NCBI RefSeq assembly: GCF_002234675.1
Contig: NC_019879.2
Span: forward strand, 4,903,325 to 4,967,324
Direction of reading: 5' to 3'
From: Oryzias latipes
Lineage: Eukaryota > Chordata > Actinopteri > Beloniformes > Adrianichthyidae
Length of the DNA: 64,000 nucleotides
Shown: in pieces, positions 44,480-58,194 of the stretch
How the letters are laid out: each line of letters opens with the position of its first letter
How positions within the stretch are numbered: the first letter of the stretch is position 1
The notes under the pieces: generated by a model
Databases searched by the model: none
Told to the model about the DNA's origin: nothing
Seen by the model: the letters and a program-made list of their open reading frames with translations, nothing else
Made by a program: the position numbers and the translations under genes

Positions 44480-47335
44480 TTGAAACATTTTGAAAAGAGC
44501 AGGAAAAGCCCTTCTACTGCCTCTAGTGGAATGATGATGAACTACAGAGCAAGCCCAAGTTACATTATATCTAATGGGATTTTTAAGGAAATCTTTGGAC
44601 ATACTAATGAGATAGTGGTCTATAAAATGCCCGTATCAAATAAGATACAAATAGTTATATAGTGTTAAGAGATTTTTTAAGATACCTTGTGAAGTAGCAA
44701 CATCAGGAGGGGGAGCTGTTTTCCTTACAAATGTCTCAGCCTGAGGAGCTTTGAGGCTGTGAGGAGGTCCTGAACGTGACTAATGAGCCGCTGCAGGAGT
44801 ACTGGCTGACAGCAGTTGCAGTCTCTGCAGGCAGCAGGGGGCTCTAAAATCCACCAACATCAAGGCACTGAAAATAATCTCTTTTTTTTTTCTTCTTTAA
44901 ACTGCCAAAGGCTTTTAAGCCCCCAAAATCCTGTCATGCCTGCACTTTGCTCTGGCCATATGCTGTGCTGTCCTTAAACATTAAGGGATCAACATTAGGC
45001 ATGAACGTCAAGACAATAGCCCTACAGTAAAGCTTTTCTTCACCTGGTGCTGTGGCATTTGTGTGTAGGGGAGTGGAAAAGAGGCACTGACACACAGCTC
45101 TGTTCACTTTGACTTTAGTTTGAGGAACTACTTGTTTGGCAAATTCAACACCAGATCATCTAAAAACTCTATTTGACCTCTATTCTTTCAGGCAATCCTT
45201 TTAGAGTCAGATTGGCTTTGAAAACTGACCAAGACAAGACATAAAAGGACCAGAATCCGGTTTCACTGTGCTCATGAGAGAAGAAACCAGGATGGGTCTA
45301 TTTTCATTGCTGGTGATGAACAATAGGTGTCTCCAGGTGCTCAGGGTGACTTAGGGGAATGCCCCTGAACTATAGGAGGTACAGCTTATGGTCCATGAGC
45401 AACTGTATCCTCAACTGGTTGAGAGTTCCCTGTTTGTAAGTGAAAGACTGTGGTGACAGGGGAACTTTCATCTCTCTGCAGGGGGGACGTGGAGTTCCTC
45501 TTCAACCATGGTAGACTGTAAAACCTGCCTCCAGTGACGACGATGTAGGCAGTTTTTTGAGTACGGAATCACAAAGGGTCTACAAGGAACTTCCCTTTTA
45601 ATTCTGTCCTAGTCTAGAGTACTATAGACATAAGACAGCTGCGAAATTCTGCAAAAAAACAAAGAAAATGACACATTTTGAAGTGCACAAAGTCAAATTC
45701 TGGGGCTAGAATCTAGGATAATGCAATAGAATTTATTTTGTGAGATAGAAGATGTACATACATCTCTTTTCTTCATCTTATTTTCATTTTTTTAACCTAA
45801 ATTAGGCTCAATTAACAAATAGGAAACCTCCAGTATTTTGAAACAACCAGTGGTAATTCATCTCCTTTAGCAGAAACACATTAATTGGTCTTGATGAAGA
45901 TATTCTTTCAAAAAATGTAAAAATTAAAAGAAATACCTACACTCATATATTACATGTGACTCTATGTTATGAATCTATACATTATTAGTATATGAAATAT
46001 TACTTTATGTTGTTGCTTTTATTCTTCACCTTTCGGCATGTTCCTTCAGGGGCCACCACAGCGAATCAGCTGATTCGCTTATACAGTTTTTTACTCCAGA
46101 TGTTCTTCCTGACACAATCCTGTATTTTATTCAGGCTGGGTATTCTTTATTTATAAATAATTTTAATTAATAAGAATTTCCCCCATAAATGTTAAATGAT
46201 TTCTGCGTAAAAACTGGGCATAACTTTTTTCTGTTTGCCAAGTATAAAGTAATTTGTCTGAAACTGTCTTTCCAATGGCCTCAGGTTTGATTGCACATCA
46301 CCATATATGACATCTAATTTGCAGTAAGGTACTCATAGGGTTTGTTGTTGATGTGCATATTTTTGAAATAACTTTCAAATGGCATAAAAAGGGCATTTCA
46401 CCTTCAACAATTATTCTACTGACATAAAAATGTGGAATTGTCTTCATTTTCGGAAAATCTTTCTCCCATTCAAAGCTATAAAGCTGATTTCTTCAATTGC
46501 ATGGATTATAATGGACTTGCTCAAGGGCAGTTTCAGTTTATGTTTCTATTGTAGTCAGTTGTTGAGAGTTTGTGGCATAAATCTTTTGTGTCAAATCTGA
46601 ATTAGCTCTCACATGAAGGCGACACTTTTTCAATTGCAAGAAATTGGTCTTATTGTTCTGGGATGTGTTGTTTCTTAAGATTTAAGTCCAGGTTTTTCTT
46701 TGTACTTTCTTTTCTGGCAACAATCTGGATGTCCTTTTTGAAGCTTAAACTTCAACCAAGAGGCTTACAGCTCTTATATCTGTGTTGATTTGTGAGAAAC
46801 TCTGCTTTTTATTTGAGCCCTCCTCCACATGTAAAACGGTGTGACTCGGCCTGGAAGTTGTTTTAGTCTGATCACTGACTGTGAGGAGAGGTGAAGTCAT
46901 GCAACTCCAAGATTGGAGTGTGGGCAAAGAAGGAGGTCATTTGTGAGAGGGGGCAGCCTTTTCTCAGAAGGGCCAATCAGGACCAGTGTTGAACCTGATT
47001 CCTGTGCTGCGTTCACTTGCAAAAGTCAGAGCTTGAATTTCAAACTAACCGTCAAGAAGTGTCCCTTCAATGTGAAGAAAGTAAAATTCTTTCTGGTCAT
47101 AAATGATGTTGATCTTTTTATAATGTTATTATTGGTCATCCACTCCAGATCTACACCAGGACCATATACCAAGCAGCTAACTAGCATCAACTAACCAGTC
47201 TGAAAAAACCTGGATCATTGACTTTTAAATCAGCTAATATGACATCTAGTAATTTTACCTTTAGCCAAACCTCTGAAGAAGTTCACATATACATCACCTG
47301 AATTCTCCATCTGCAGGAAGAAATGAAGTAGCAAC
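44480..47335. other. Intergenic flank, mostly featureless
   Basis: No coding exon, RNA gene or complete element was recognised here, apart from the SINE-like fragment at 46025-46145. Confidence 0.4.
46025..46145. mobile_element. SINE-like fragment, inverted relative to 9630-9900
   Basis: 'cttcctgacacaatcctgtattttattcaggctggg' is the inverted counterpart of 'cccggataaaaaatacagggttgtgtcagg' at 9800. The preceding 'ggggccaccacagcgaatcagctgattcgc' also belongs to this fish family. Confidence 0.55.
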
Positions 47336-47343
47336 GTCTTTAA

Positions 47344-47548
47344 CCCTTGTGCTATCTTAGATGACCCCACCCTTGCATTGACGTGTTCTCCCTACCATGA
47401 CAAAGGTGGATAAAGGTGGAAAGATTTCATGTAATCCATGGACACCAGTGAAGATCACAAATCATTGAAGAAAAAAGGTTCAGCGCACTGTCTAGTGGGT
47501 CTAGATGACCCCACTCCCAATGTTAAAGTGCCTAGGATAGCACAAGGG
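47344..47548 (-). mobile_element. piggyBac-type MITE, copy D, with intact TTAA duplication
   Basis: 205 bp from CCCTTGTGCTATCTTAG to GATAGCACAAGGG, flanked on both sides by TTAA (47340-47343 and 47549-47552), the signature target of piggyBac transposases. Reverse-complemented, it differs from copy C at only a few positions, which points to recent mobilisation. Confidence 0.9.
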
Positions 47549-47661
47549 TTAAGTCCAATTGTCCTTTCAGAACTGTTCTTATCCAAGTGCCATAAACATG
47601 TTAAACCTGGATCTCGCCTTATATATTATGTTAGTTTCATTGTATGCATGACAATGACAAG

Positions 47662-47800
<139 letters not shown>

Positions 47801-48039
47801 GAGAAAAATCCTGTGGAAACATGACTTAGATAGCTAAAATCTTTACAGACACATTTTGTAAATGTATTCTGGTTTTCAGACAAGGAGTCATTGTTGGAAA
47901 ATGAAGTAAATTTAGAGAAAACATGTTATTTATAAACTGGTGTCCCCTCAATCCTCCTTTACGCAAACCAACTAAGCTTTCTTTTTTATTGATTTACTTT
48001 TAAAACAATATTCATTCCTTGTGGAGTCTACCCAACAAT

Positions 48040-48400
48040 GACTCCTTTTCCAAAATCTACTGATCCTTGGATGTTCAACTTTAACTGGGGAAAGTCTACT
48101 TTACGAGCTGCTCCTGAATGCACCACGGTTCCCAAGGAGAACCCCGCAAAAGGAAAGAGTCTGCTGTCTGGGAGACTCCTAAACACCTCCAATGACGCAC
48201 AGCGGTGCCTGCATCCTGCCGGATTTCACTTGAATTCCGTTCCGATCCAGACTGTAGCGGTTTCGGCTTTTCCAGCTGAATCTGGGTCTTAATGAAGACG
48301 CGAGGTTTCCACCTGCGCCCTGGACCTGCAGGACCTGGAACGAACCCGGACTCCTGTTTTTCACTGTGGTGAACTAAGGACACGCTTTGAATGAGTTGTG
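48040..48400. other. Unexplained GC-richer block
   Basis: This 360-bp patch is richer in G+C and CpG than its surroundings. Both strands are open for 80-95 codons, but neither protein is recognisable and no splice signals fit convincingly. It could be an untranslated first exon, an old exon remnant or a regulatory element. Confidence 0.3.
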
Positions 48401-48756
48401 GGTAGGTTACTTACTGTAGACCGAACGAAAGAATCTGTGAGTTTAGATGACGAAGCTTAACAATGTCAGTAATTTAAATGCAGCTTAACTCACTTAATTC
48501 GCTCTTGACTTGAGATGCAGGGAGCTTATGACAGCCACAAATGAACTCAGGGAACCTTTTTCATACGGTACTTGATTGCATTTGTGCTTTTCCTATTCCT
48601 TTAAAAATGTTCAATAGTTCTAAGCAACTTGCATTTTTCCAAAATGCTGGTTTTTAGTGTTTAAAGGGAAACTCCACATTTTGTTTTGAAAGTCCTCAAT
48701 GCAAACCTAAAAGGCAACAGTGATTTCTGAAACCAAATGCTCTGGTAACTAATGGG

Positions 48757-48757
<1 letters not shown>

Positions 48758-48842
<85 letters not shown>

Positions 48843-48858
48843 GTTATTATTATTATTA
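48758..48858. repeat. Trinucleotide microsatellite (ATT)n
   Basis: About 33 ATT units with one G interruption near 48843. Confidence 0.98.
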
Positions 48859-49199
48859 ACAATTAAAAGAGAAACAATCTTTTCTATCCAATATCCAAAA
48901 CTATTGCTATTGGTGCTCCTGCTGCAGGGCTGAAATCTGCAGGTTTCTCTTTCTTACCTCTATTATATTATTATTAAAGGAAAGAACAGTCTATGCTATT
49001 TCTATCCAAGCAAGTTACTTTTATGTTGTGCTATTTTCCCACTAAATGCCTTTCCTTCTTTACTGTATTTTGCTTTAAAAAAATGAAACTATAATAGTTT
49101 CATCTTAGCATCTGCAGTTACTGCAGTCATATTTGACCATTGAATGTATAATATATAATAACTGGACGAATCGCGCGTGAAGTCAATTCAGTCGCCATT

Positions 49200-49645
49200 T
49201 TTCTGCGACATATCCCTCGCCATTGGGGCCAGACGTCCTTAGCAAGCCGTGATTGGTCCGTCTACATTTCTATGGCAGCCACTCTCACTCCAATCGGGTG
49301 TGAGCTTGTTAGAGGGCCACACCCCTACAACTGAAAGAGGGCATTGGAGAATATCTGTCAATCAAGGGCTTCAAACGCTCAACACGAGGCATCCGATTGG
49401 CAGTTTGTAACTTGAATAACTTGCACTACAGCAAAAATATCACGAAAAAAAAATAGGATTTTCAAGAACGTGTTGATAAACAGTAGTAGAGCAAGAGAGG
49501 TTTTTCTGACTGAGTAATAGCTGTTTATTTCTCAATAGATTTCAGCATTTTGGAACCGGCGGGTACTTCCCATTTGGACGGCCATGGGAGAAGGTTGTTC
49601 AGTCCGGCTACTGTCAATGGGTTCGAGTAGAGATAAGATAAAAAA
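49200..49645. mobile_element. Dispersed repeat, inverted relative to 20475-20790
   Basis: The minus strand carries 'gggaagtacccgccggttccaa', 'gagaaataaacagctattactcagtca' and 'cttgctcta', collinear with 20500-20620. It is immediately followed by R1 copy d. Confidence 0.5.
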
Positions 49646-49671
49646 AGGGGGGGGTTTCATGGACAATAATG

Positions 49672-50250
49672 AAGACCCACTCTGATCATCTTTTGATCTC
49701 TTGTACAATTGTACCCAGTGGTTCATTTTCAGTCAAAATCAAAAGAACCCTGCGTCGTTTTTTAGGACATAGTTTCTGCAGAGCAGCAGGAGTTCTTCAG
49801 AAGTTCATCTGCGTTGTGGGCAGTACTTTTGGGGCGGAGCAACCCTTCCTCCTCCTTCACTTTTCGTTACTGAGAGCTCTCTGTTTACACTCTCTGCCGC
49901 TAGCTTACAGCCCCTCACACCACTTACATTACAGGCGCAACAATAATAGCGAGCAATATCGGAGCTGTCCAACCGTACAGTTCTGATCCAGATTCCAGCT
50001 CGGACGAGGAAAACAAAGACGTTTATGGATCTATTTTCAGCTGCATCAGAATGGAGGAGAGCAGGGAGATTGTGGTTCACCCAGCGTATTTTTTACGGAA
50101 TCTTTTTCATACTGCAATTTTTCATCTGCTCCTCATTGACATCAATTTGAATATTTTTTGTTTAAATGTCGTAATATATGTCCGCCAGCATCAGAAAAAC
50201 GCCACAAGAACATGTCTAAAACCCCCCAAAAATGATCAGAGCGGATCTTT
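49672..50250. mobile_element. Dispersed repeat family R1, copy d (best-preserved, with inverted ends)
   Basis: A 579-bp unit from AAGACCCACTCTGATCATC to AATGATCAGAGCGGATCTT; these ends are imperfect inverted repeats (share CTCTGATCAT). Internal landmarks are 'ggacatagtttctgcagagcag', 'cttacagcccctcacacc', 'catcagaatggag', 'ttgacatcaatttgaat' and 'aacatgtctaaaa'. The structure suggests a non-autonomous DNA transposon. Apparent reading frames are not conserved between copies. Confidence 0.65.
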
Positions 50251-50254
50251 AAAA

Positions 50255-51835
50255 TCAAATGACATTACAAAAATGACATTTAATTTTTTTTTTTTTGCCA
50301 TCATTATCTTGACCGTTACTTTAATCAAAAAGAGAAACTGCATTCTTCCCTGTTTTCCATTATGGGAGTCCACAAAACCTCCCTGGAGCTCCTGGGAGCC
50401 ATTTACTCTCTCTTTATTTTAAGCATGATTGGTCTGCAGCAGGCAGGAAGGCAGGTGCATCCAAGCCAGGACTGGAAATGCTTCTGGGGCTGATGGGAAT
50501 GCTGGCTGACTTCCAGACTGCAATCAGATGATGTTAATGAATACGGGAAAATGGTGTTATTTGCACAACAGCAGCAGTTTGCTTGTTTTATTGGAATGAA
50601 TAATGCTGGATAATGAGACCTCAGGCCGTCTTGGTATAAATATTTGATGAATTCAGATTTGTTTAAAGTTTTTCTTGCTGAGCGAAACACGTGTGAGGAA
50701 AATCTAAGGTGCAGTTTGCATTCTCTGCAAATTTAGCTTCCACAGCTTTAGGGTTTTTATTATTAGCAACAAAAAAAAACATGTTTTTCAATGACTGATC
50801 CGTTAAAATCAAACTCCTGACTCCACAGCAAACACTAGGTGCCACTTTCTTTTAGTTCTGCATCACGTGAAGGAATTTAATTAAGGCTTTTTTCACTTTC
50901 TGCCATGTTATACATCACCACACAGGAATTTGATGGATTTACAGATGAGCAACATCGCAGTGTTTTCAAGGATCTCCTTGCTTTCCTTTGTACTTTAGCA
51001 TTTTTTATAGCTTTATTTGTATTAGAGTGTCTTATGAATTGAATGACCCTTTCAACAGACTTTGAAGCATTTTTCCTTTACATTTAATTTAGTTTTTAAA
51101 AGAAAAAAAGTTTTAGTGCAGCATCCTGACTGATAAACTCAAGGTGAATGAGAGGTTTTCTGTCCGCTCACGTCTGGATGCCACAGACTTGCAAACATCC
51201 TTACAGAATGCATAAAACAGCACTGATGTGGTGCTGGGTATGCATTTGACTTCATAGTATGTCAGGGACTCTGCAGGCCTCCTTTAAAGTATTTGACACT
51301 GTGAATATTTGCAGCAGAGAGCTTCTCAAACTGCATCCTTGAGACTTTCACAGTGAGTTGTTGGCATGCCTCTGATCGGGGACTTTCCTTTGGCATGCTG
51401 AAAATGTGTCTGCACTCGTTAAGAAACCACGAAGCCGAGCAAAAATTCAAAGAAATCTCAATGATATACATGCCTTCTCATGCGTATTGGTGAAATGAAT
51501 CCTCTCACATCATGTTCTCATTTAATATAATACGGTCCACACAACTTAAACAGTAATTGCCTCACATTTCTCAAAATGTGATGAGACAGCTTCAGCCTGT
51601 CGGCCTAAACCAGTAGTTATGAGTGACAGGCAAACTTGAGCCCCTGCAGCTGCTGATGCTAATGTGTGCAAAACATGGAATTTGGCTTAATGGAATATAA
51701 TTACATTTTTTTTTAAAAGCCTTACAGGCCCACATACTGATTTACAGTTCACAGACTTCTAATTGCTTTGATCCTAAGTTTTACTTAAAAGAATTGAAAG
51801 TCCCCCACACCTGAAAATGTTAATTATCACAGTGG
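50255..51835. other. Intergenic flank, no feature recognised
   Basis: AT-rich single-copy-looking DNA. No exon or element was supported. Confidence 0.4.
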
Positions 51836-51839
51836 ATGA

Positions 51840-52005
51840 TACCCACAATTCAGAGGCTAATTTCTATTGAAATACTGCTGCTCTGCAGAAACTATGTCAT
51901 ATGTCGGTTTTTTTAATTTGTGGCTAAAAAGGGAATTATCCTAATTAAAAGACCACTGGGAACGCTTTTATAATAGATCAAAAGATGATCGGAGTGGGAC
52001 TTTGT
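51840..52005. mobile_element. Dispersed repeat family R1, partial copy e
   Basis: Keeps the end 'aaagaccactgggaacgcttttataatagatcaaaagatgatcggagtggga' and the internal 'gctctgcagaaactatgtcat'. The rest is missing. Confidence 0.5.
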
Positions 52006-52959
52006 TTGAACAACCTATTTGATAATTAATTTTTAGTGTTTATTTATAATCTAAACCTGCATTTGTGCTGCTGCTGATGCTTTTCTGTCACCTGCTTCAG
52101 CCACCACGACCTTCCACTGGATAAATCAGAGCAGATATGATTTTAATCATCCATTTTTTTCTGCAGCATAGTTATAAAGATGCATTTCAAATCTGTCCTC
52201 ATATAGGCATTTAGCCTCGGAGGCAGGAACGCTCCTCAAGGTTGAGAGAAACTCATTTCGAGATTTTTATTTAAGAATTCAAGGCAAAGAGGGGATGATA
52301 AAGGGAGCTGGTTTGAGGCATCAGATCTCGTCTCCTGGACCCCCTCTGTCCCCTGAGAGCCTCCTTTGTTCCTCTGTCCAGCCTGCTGGATAAACGAGAA
52401 AGCGTTCCCCTGTGTCCTGTTAGAACATCAGTCACAGCTGCATGCACGGCCACGTGAAGGCAGAATGACTGACGGTGTCTGCAAGTATCTGTCACCCATC
52501 CCCTCCCTGGAGAAAGTAATCGAAACAGTGCATTGTGGGTGAGTCCCAATAACAGAAACCCACTAATGTTGGTGGAGTAATTAGGAATCAGGCAGCTGCG
52601 GCAGAGATGAGCTGCATCTGGGAGAGCATCAGGAAGTGATGCTGCTTTAGTTGAAGCTTTTCAACATGAACTTGGGCGCTGGGTTTACCTCATTACCTCA
52701 TTCACAGAGTCATGGTCGATTCAGTTCGGGTCACGGAATAATTTTTCATGTCTGAATGCGAAGAGATTGGAAGACGAAAACTAGAGGGTAGAAAGGAGGA
52801 TGTTAAAATGCTGCCCTGCACATTTTTCTGTCTCACACAGACGCTCTAAGTAGTAAAATACAAAGAAATAGGGCTGTTATGTTTCACAAATTTCACACTA
52901 AGTCATAATATCATAACTTTAAAGGTGCTTCTTTGTTTGCTGTTGTTTTTCCTGTAGTC

Positions 52960-53322
52960 TTCAGCTCAATTCGATTTTTTTTTGTGTGTTTTTAACATTT
53001 TCTTGTGGATTTTTTGTGATGATGGAGGACGCATATAAAGAAAATTAAGATGCATTTCTGAGTTTTCAGTAACTGCTGAAAAAAATGCTTTTTGAAAGGT
53101 TGTGATATCGACAACAGACTAGGCTGACCACAAGATTCCTGCTCCTCTCAGCAATGGGGAGGGTAAGGGGGGGCGGTATTGCTCCACGGCAAGAGTCCCT
53201 ATACAACAGCTCTGCAGAAACTATGTCCTAGAAAAGCATAATCAAAAAATTATCTAATAATCTAAACTTAAAAGACCACTGGGAACTTTTCAAATGGATT
53301 AAATGGTTATTGGATTGGGATA
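52960..53322. mobile_element. Dispersed repeat family R1, partial copy f
   Basis: Shares 'gtgatgatggaggac', 'aagaaaattaagatgcatttctgag', 'gctctgcagaaactatgtcctag' and 'aaaagaccactgggaactttt' with the other R1 copies, but the two halves are brought together by internal loss. Confidence 0.5.
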
Positions 53323-54973
53323 TATAATATATTACAAGTTCATAGTCCCAAATTTAGCCTTTATTTGAAGACCTCCTAACCCTGGTCTCGCATTTTTTGG
53401 TATCATATGAAATACATTTAATTAAACCTTCATTTTATGTTTCACACAGAATTTATTTGGCCAATCAGTTTACAAAGAGCCGAATTAAGTAATATTTGAA
53501 GAATTCTACACTATTTGTAGGATAGTAGACAAAATTGTAGAAAATTTCTGTAGCATTATCTTATAGTTTTATGGTTTGTAATCTGGGAGATTGATTAAGG
53601 AAATTTGCTTTAGTTCATCCGGCTAGTCTGTTTACTAGGTAAAAAACCCCAAAACAAATGCAAAAAATGTAAAAAGCTGAAAAACTTGGGTGTCGGGGAA
53701 AAAAGCTAAAAAACTAAACCTCTTCCTGAACTCAAGATGGTAAATTTGATCCTGGAAGATTGTCTTAAATGTACTGTAAAGTTAAGATAAAAACAAGAGC
53801 AACAGTCTTGGATTTGATGATGTTTCCCACTAACTTAAGGTTGTAGGACAGATAATTGTAGAGACGTTTATGGTTGAATTTCAATTTCACAAAGTGACTT
53901 TATCTACAGTAGCCTTGGATCATCCTGTAGCTGATAAAAAAGACATGAAACATGCATGTAAAATACATCAATCCACAAGAGGTTTTCTTTTCTTTTCTTT
54001 CTTTACAGGAAGCAAGAATTTGAGCCACACCATGCTTAGGAAGGTAAACTTCATCCGATTGTCATGATTGCTCCTGACTGAAAGGTAAGAATTTGAAAAA
54101 CATGTTTTAGTTTTATTAAACTTAAGTCAACCACATCTTTTGAACCATGTTTTGAATGTAATTTAATATAAAGTCTTTTTTTCAGAGTAATGCAGATCCA
54201 GATTCTGAGCTTTATTTGTTCTTGTAGCCGTTAGACTGTACAGCCGGATTCTTTGTTCCAGAAAACGCTGAGACTGAAATAGCTCGCCTGACAGTTCTTT
54301 TTTGTTTTGAAGGAGTTGCCGTCCTCTGAGGCTTCCCATCCACATGCTTAAGGCAGCAGAATAGGGCTGGAGACATGCATTTCTCTGAGAGATTTCCCCC
54401 TGTGAACAAGTGTTTCTGTGGGTGTGAGTGACTCGAATGCGAATGCAGAATGCTAATAAGAATTGAAACCCCTGCTATTTGTGTGCTACCTGTCAGCTTG
54501 GAGGCATTTCCTCCTTGTGTGTCTTTGTGCTGTATGAATTTACTCACCACCGCGTGGTTCAGTCTGATTCCGGTCAGAGAATATTCTCCAGTAGGAGGAA
54601 TATCTTTTTAAAAAGCTGCTGAATCGACAAGTCTGTTTTCAGCAAATAGGTTGAGTAGTTTGTCTGCAGGATCCCAAAGGAAACTGTCTGATTCAATCGA
54701 CCAAAGACTCTTCGGTGACCCCCCCGCCTGCTTTGCCTTTAGCTATTTGTTTGGGTAGAAAAATGCATGAAAGTAGGGCTTTGTACATCTCCTTTCTCCT
54801 TCCTTCACTCCATCCATCTAGCATCTGGCTCTGAAATGGAAGCTTTCTTTGTTTGTGCATGTAAAGAAAACCCTGTTGAGACTGTAACAATGCATAAAGG
54901 TGCTTAAAGCTTATTGTTAAACCGGTAAAAACATTGGAAGAAAACATTTCTAGGCCTCAGATCCTAAACACTT

Positions 54974-55262
54974 AAGCCTCGTTTCCACCGAGTGGTCCGG
55001 TCCGGTCCAGTTTAGAATGGTCCGGAAAAGATTGCAGGCGGCGTAGAGAAATGCAGTCGCTTTCTTTTGTCGTAATGACCTTCAGGCAGTCAACGGGTGT
55101 CAACGGTAGCTTCGCCCTAACCGGTCTGTTTCATTCTTCTATGGACCTACAACCAATAGGGGGCCCAAGAATGGTACGGTTCGGTCCGCTTTAACGGGTT
55201 TACTTTATAATGGAGAGGCTCAAAATACCGAACTGCACTGGACTGGACAGTACCGAGGCTTT
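54974..55262. mobile_element. Palindromic MITE (AAGCCTCG...CGAGGCTT)
   Basis: About 290 bp with inverted ends AAGCCTCGTTTCCACCGAGT and, at the right, ACAGTACCGAGGCTT. The interior has 'ggtccggtccggtcc' repeats mirrored by 'ctgcactggactggac'. The common fish 'gtttccaccgag' MITE type was recognised from memory. It abuts R1 copy g. Confidence 0.6.
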
Positions 55263-55263
55263 T

Positions 55264-55790
55264 AAGTCCCACTCCAATCATGATATAATTGTAAAAGCGT
55301 TTCCAGTTTTTTTCCCCCATCAAGATTTTGATGTTTTTAGCCAAAAATCTAAAAACCTGTAATTCTCTAGGACATAGTTTCTGCAGAGTGGCTGTAGTTT
55401 ATTAGGAATTCACCTCTGAGTTGTGAATGGAATCGTTGGCACGGAGTAAGCCTGCCCCCACTTCCTATCATCCCTTTGGTTACACTCTCTACCACTAGCT
55501 AACATTATAACTATCTAGCTGTACAGTTTGGAGCCAGATTCCAGCTCAGTCGACAAAGACGTACTTGGATCTGGTTGTCTGCAAGTGGATGCATCGGAAT
55601 AGAGCGGAGCACATCTATGCAAGGTTTTTCATTTTTATTTTGTCTGCTCTTGATTTACAACAATTTGAATAAAGAGATACTCGGAAATGCAATGTCGAGC
55701 TTAATTTTTTTTTTTAAATGTCCTCCAGCATGAGAAAAATCCTACAAGAATATGTTAAAAACACCAAAAACACTATTTTCCACTATTTTC
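55264..55790. mobile_element. Dispersed repeat family R1, copy g
   Basis: Starts TTAAGTCCCACTCCAATCATG, then 'ctctaggacatagtttctgcagag', 'ccactagctaac', 'gattccagctcagtcgac', 'aacaatttgaataaa' and 'acaagaatatgttaaaaacacc'. Collinear with copy d. Confidence 0.6.
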
Positions 55791-55794
55791 CTAC

Positions 55795-58190
55795 TGTGCA
55801 CAGGAATGACCACATTAAAGTATTTATCACAGTAAATAGAAAGTACTTTTTCAGTTTTTTGTTATTTTTTTGTCACAGCAAAGCACCACACTGTCACAGT
55901 CCATTGTTGAAGCATATTACCTCTCTATCCAATTGACCGGTGTCCTTTTGGTTTGTTCAGTCCTCAACAAACTTTTCACATAGTCCTGCTGGAATTTCTT
56001 CCCCAGATGTGTAAGATGAAAGTTAATTTTGACTTACCGGTACATCTGAGCACATGCGTGTTGTGTCCATCCTTAACACATGGGTTTTATAGGATAACCC
56101 ATAAATGGAGGTCAGAGCATCGTGACGGTGTATAAAACTTTACTGTTTGTAAGTTACTTTAAAGCTAATTTAGATGAATTCTTGTTTGTTTTTTTAGTAA
56201 AAATATTCATTTTTGTGCACCTATCTGCAGCAAACCAGACACAGATCATGGTGCTTCTCGCTCCATACCTTTTGTAGTATGTTTCTTTGATTAACAATTT
56301 AACCTTTATGGTTTTTGGCTAAATATTAAGAAATTAAGAAGGTTTTGTTCATTGAACCAGATTGTTTTTTTACTCTCATCATCAATCAGCTAGACACACC
56401 TATATTTATATATTTTAGTAATAAATTTACTAGTTACTGACTAAATTAACCACAACAGCAAAACAAAATAATCAACTAAAAGTGAGTATTTTGGAATCAC
56501 AGTAACCAACAGGTGTAATTTGAAACACAGTTTAATGACTTATGCCCTTTAAACTTTATAAAAGATTCTATCTTTTAATATCAATGATTCCTATTTAACA
56601 TTAACATTTAACATTATTAATGAATGCAACAGATGTATCCGTCAGTTGTCCACCAGATTAGATTAAAACGGGTTTATTTTTTAAAACATAAGTGAAAAAA
56701 AATAGCAAACTTACCAGTAGTCATTCTCTTTTTTAATTTCTATGTAGGTGCAGGGATGTTTACTGACTAAATATTCCACATTCACCTTCTGCCATTGACG
56801 TATAAATTCTGGTGTGTTCCAGAGTTTCCAGGACTCCATCTTTTGCTCTGACGTTTGCTATGCCTGGATTATGGTGCACAATGCGTTTTATCTCTGCTTC
56901 CCACACATCAATTTCCTCGCGATATGTCTTGGGAACACTTAAATGATTGATTTCCTTGTTTTTGTGGGGAATGCTTTCAGCTTATAGGCTCACTAAACCT
57001 TTTTCTTTTACTTTTTATTTTTGGCCTTTTTTGTATTTCTTTGTCATATTACTAAACTACTTCACAGATGTTATTATGGAATTTGAAAGGGGAAAATTCC
57101 TAATTTGACAATTAAAAGATGTTCTCATTTAGTCAGATGCGGAAAATCATTTTGTGTACACGTGTTCATCTATCTATTTTTAATATCCACTATTGTCTGT
57201 AGTTTAGTCTCACATTTGTGTCACTCTGACAGTTTTCCATTAAGTTAATATTTATTCAGGTGCGTTCTGGTTTGTGCTCTGCTTACGGTTTAATTTCCAT
57301 GTGGTGATATTTCTTCTCTCTTGGCACATTCGGAGGAGAAGCTGATTAAACTGAACCTGTCATCAGCACCAGACGGTGCACAAATGATGCAGCTTTAGGA
57401 GCTCAGAGCATGGCACCCAGCAGAAAAAGGATTGATTGATGGGTAAATTGGATCTTGTGGCCTCTTACCAAAGGCTCATGTTCATCCAGTGTGGCTGCAG
57501 GCATGTTAGTTATAATAGAAGGCTGTGGCTTTAAAGCGACCAATACAATGCTCAAAGAGCACACACCATGTGCGTTCACATTTATTCACAAATGCACGTC
57601 AGCATGTGGGTCACAGTCTTGACGCAACATAAATGCCAGTTTAATGGACCACATGCCTTTATTTCGTGTCAGGCCGACTACGATCCAATGGAAAATTTAG
57701 TAATGAATAAGGTTAAGAGGTCACAGTGATAACATGTAACCCTGTTTTTTTTTACTTGCTGAACAGGTCAGCTCCTCTAGTTCCTGCTTTGTCTTGTCAA
57801 TAATAACAGGTTGTCATCATTTTGTTATGAAACCAAGTACAAAAAGCTTTTATGTAAAATCTGGTGTTTAAATTGTAAAACGCAAAAAGCTCCACAGTAA
57901 AACGGAAAACAGGTTTATCATGGTGTTGTAACCTTTGCGAGTTGGACTCATTTTGTTGTCATTTCAAGGAGAGATGAGATGCATGAAAATAATCAGACAA
58001 AGTTTTGCTTTGACTATTCAGGTATGAAGACTGTAGACCTGCAACAAACTACAACTTGAAGGTGGTTTTGAGAACTTATTGCAACATGAGATAAACCCTA
58101 AAGTACAGCCTCTCTCCATTTTTACTGGAATCACTTGTAGTTTCCTGCAAACATCTTTTAAAGTTCCACACAGGTCAGCCTAAATCCAAA
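55795..58190. other. Intergenic flank, no feature recognised
   Basis: AT-rich DNA without supported genes. The segment about 57270-57700 is less AT-rich and lacks repeats, so it might be conserved non-coding sequence, which only cross-species alignment can tell. Confidence 0.35.
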
Positions 58191-58194
58191 AACT

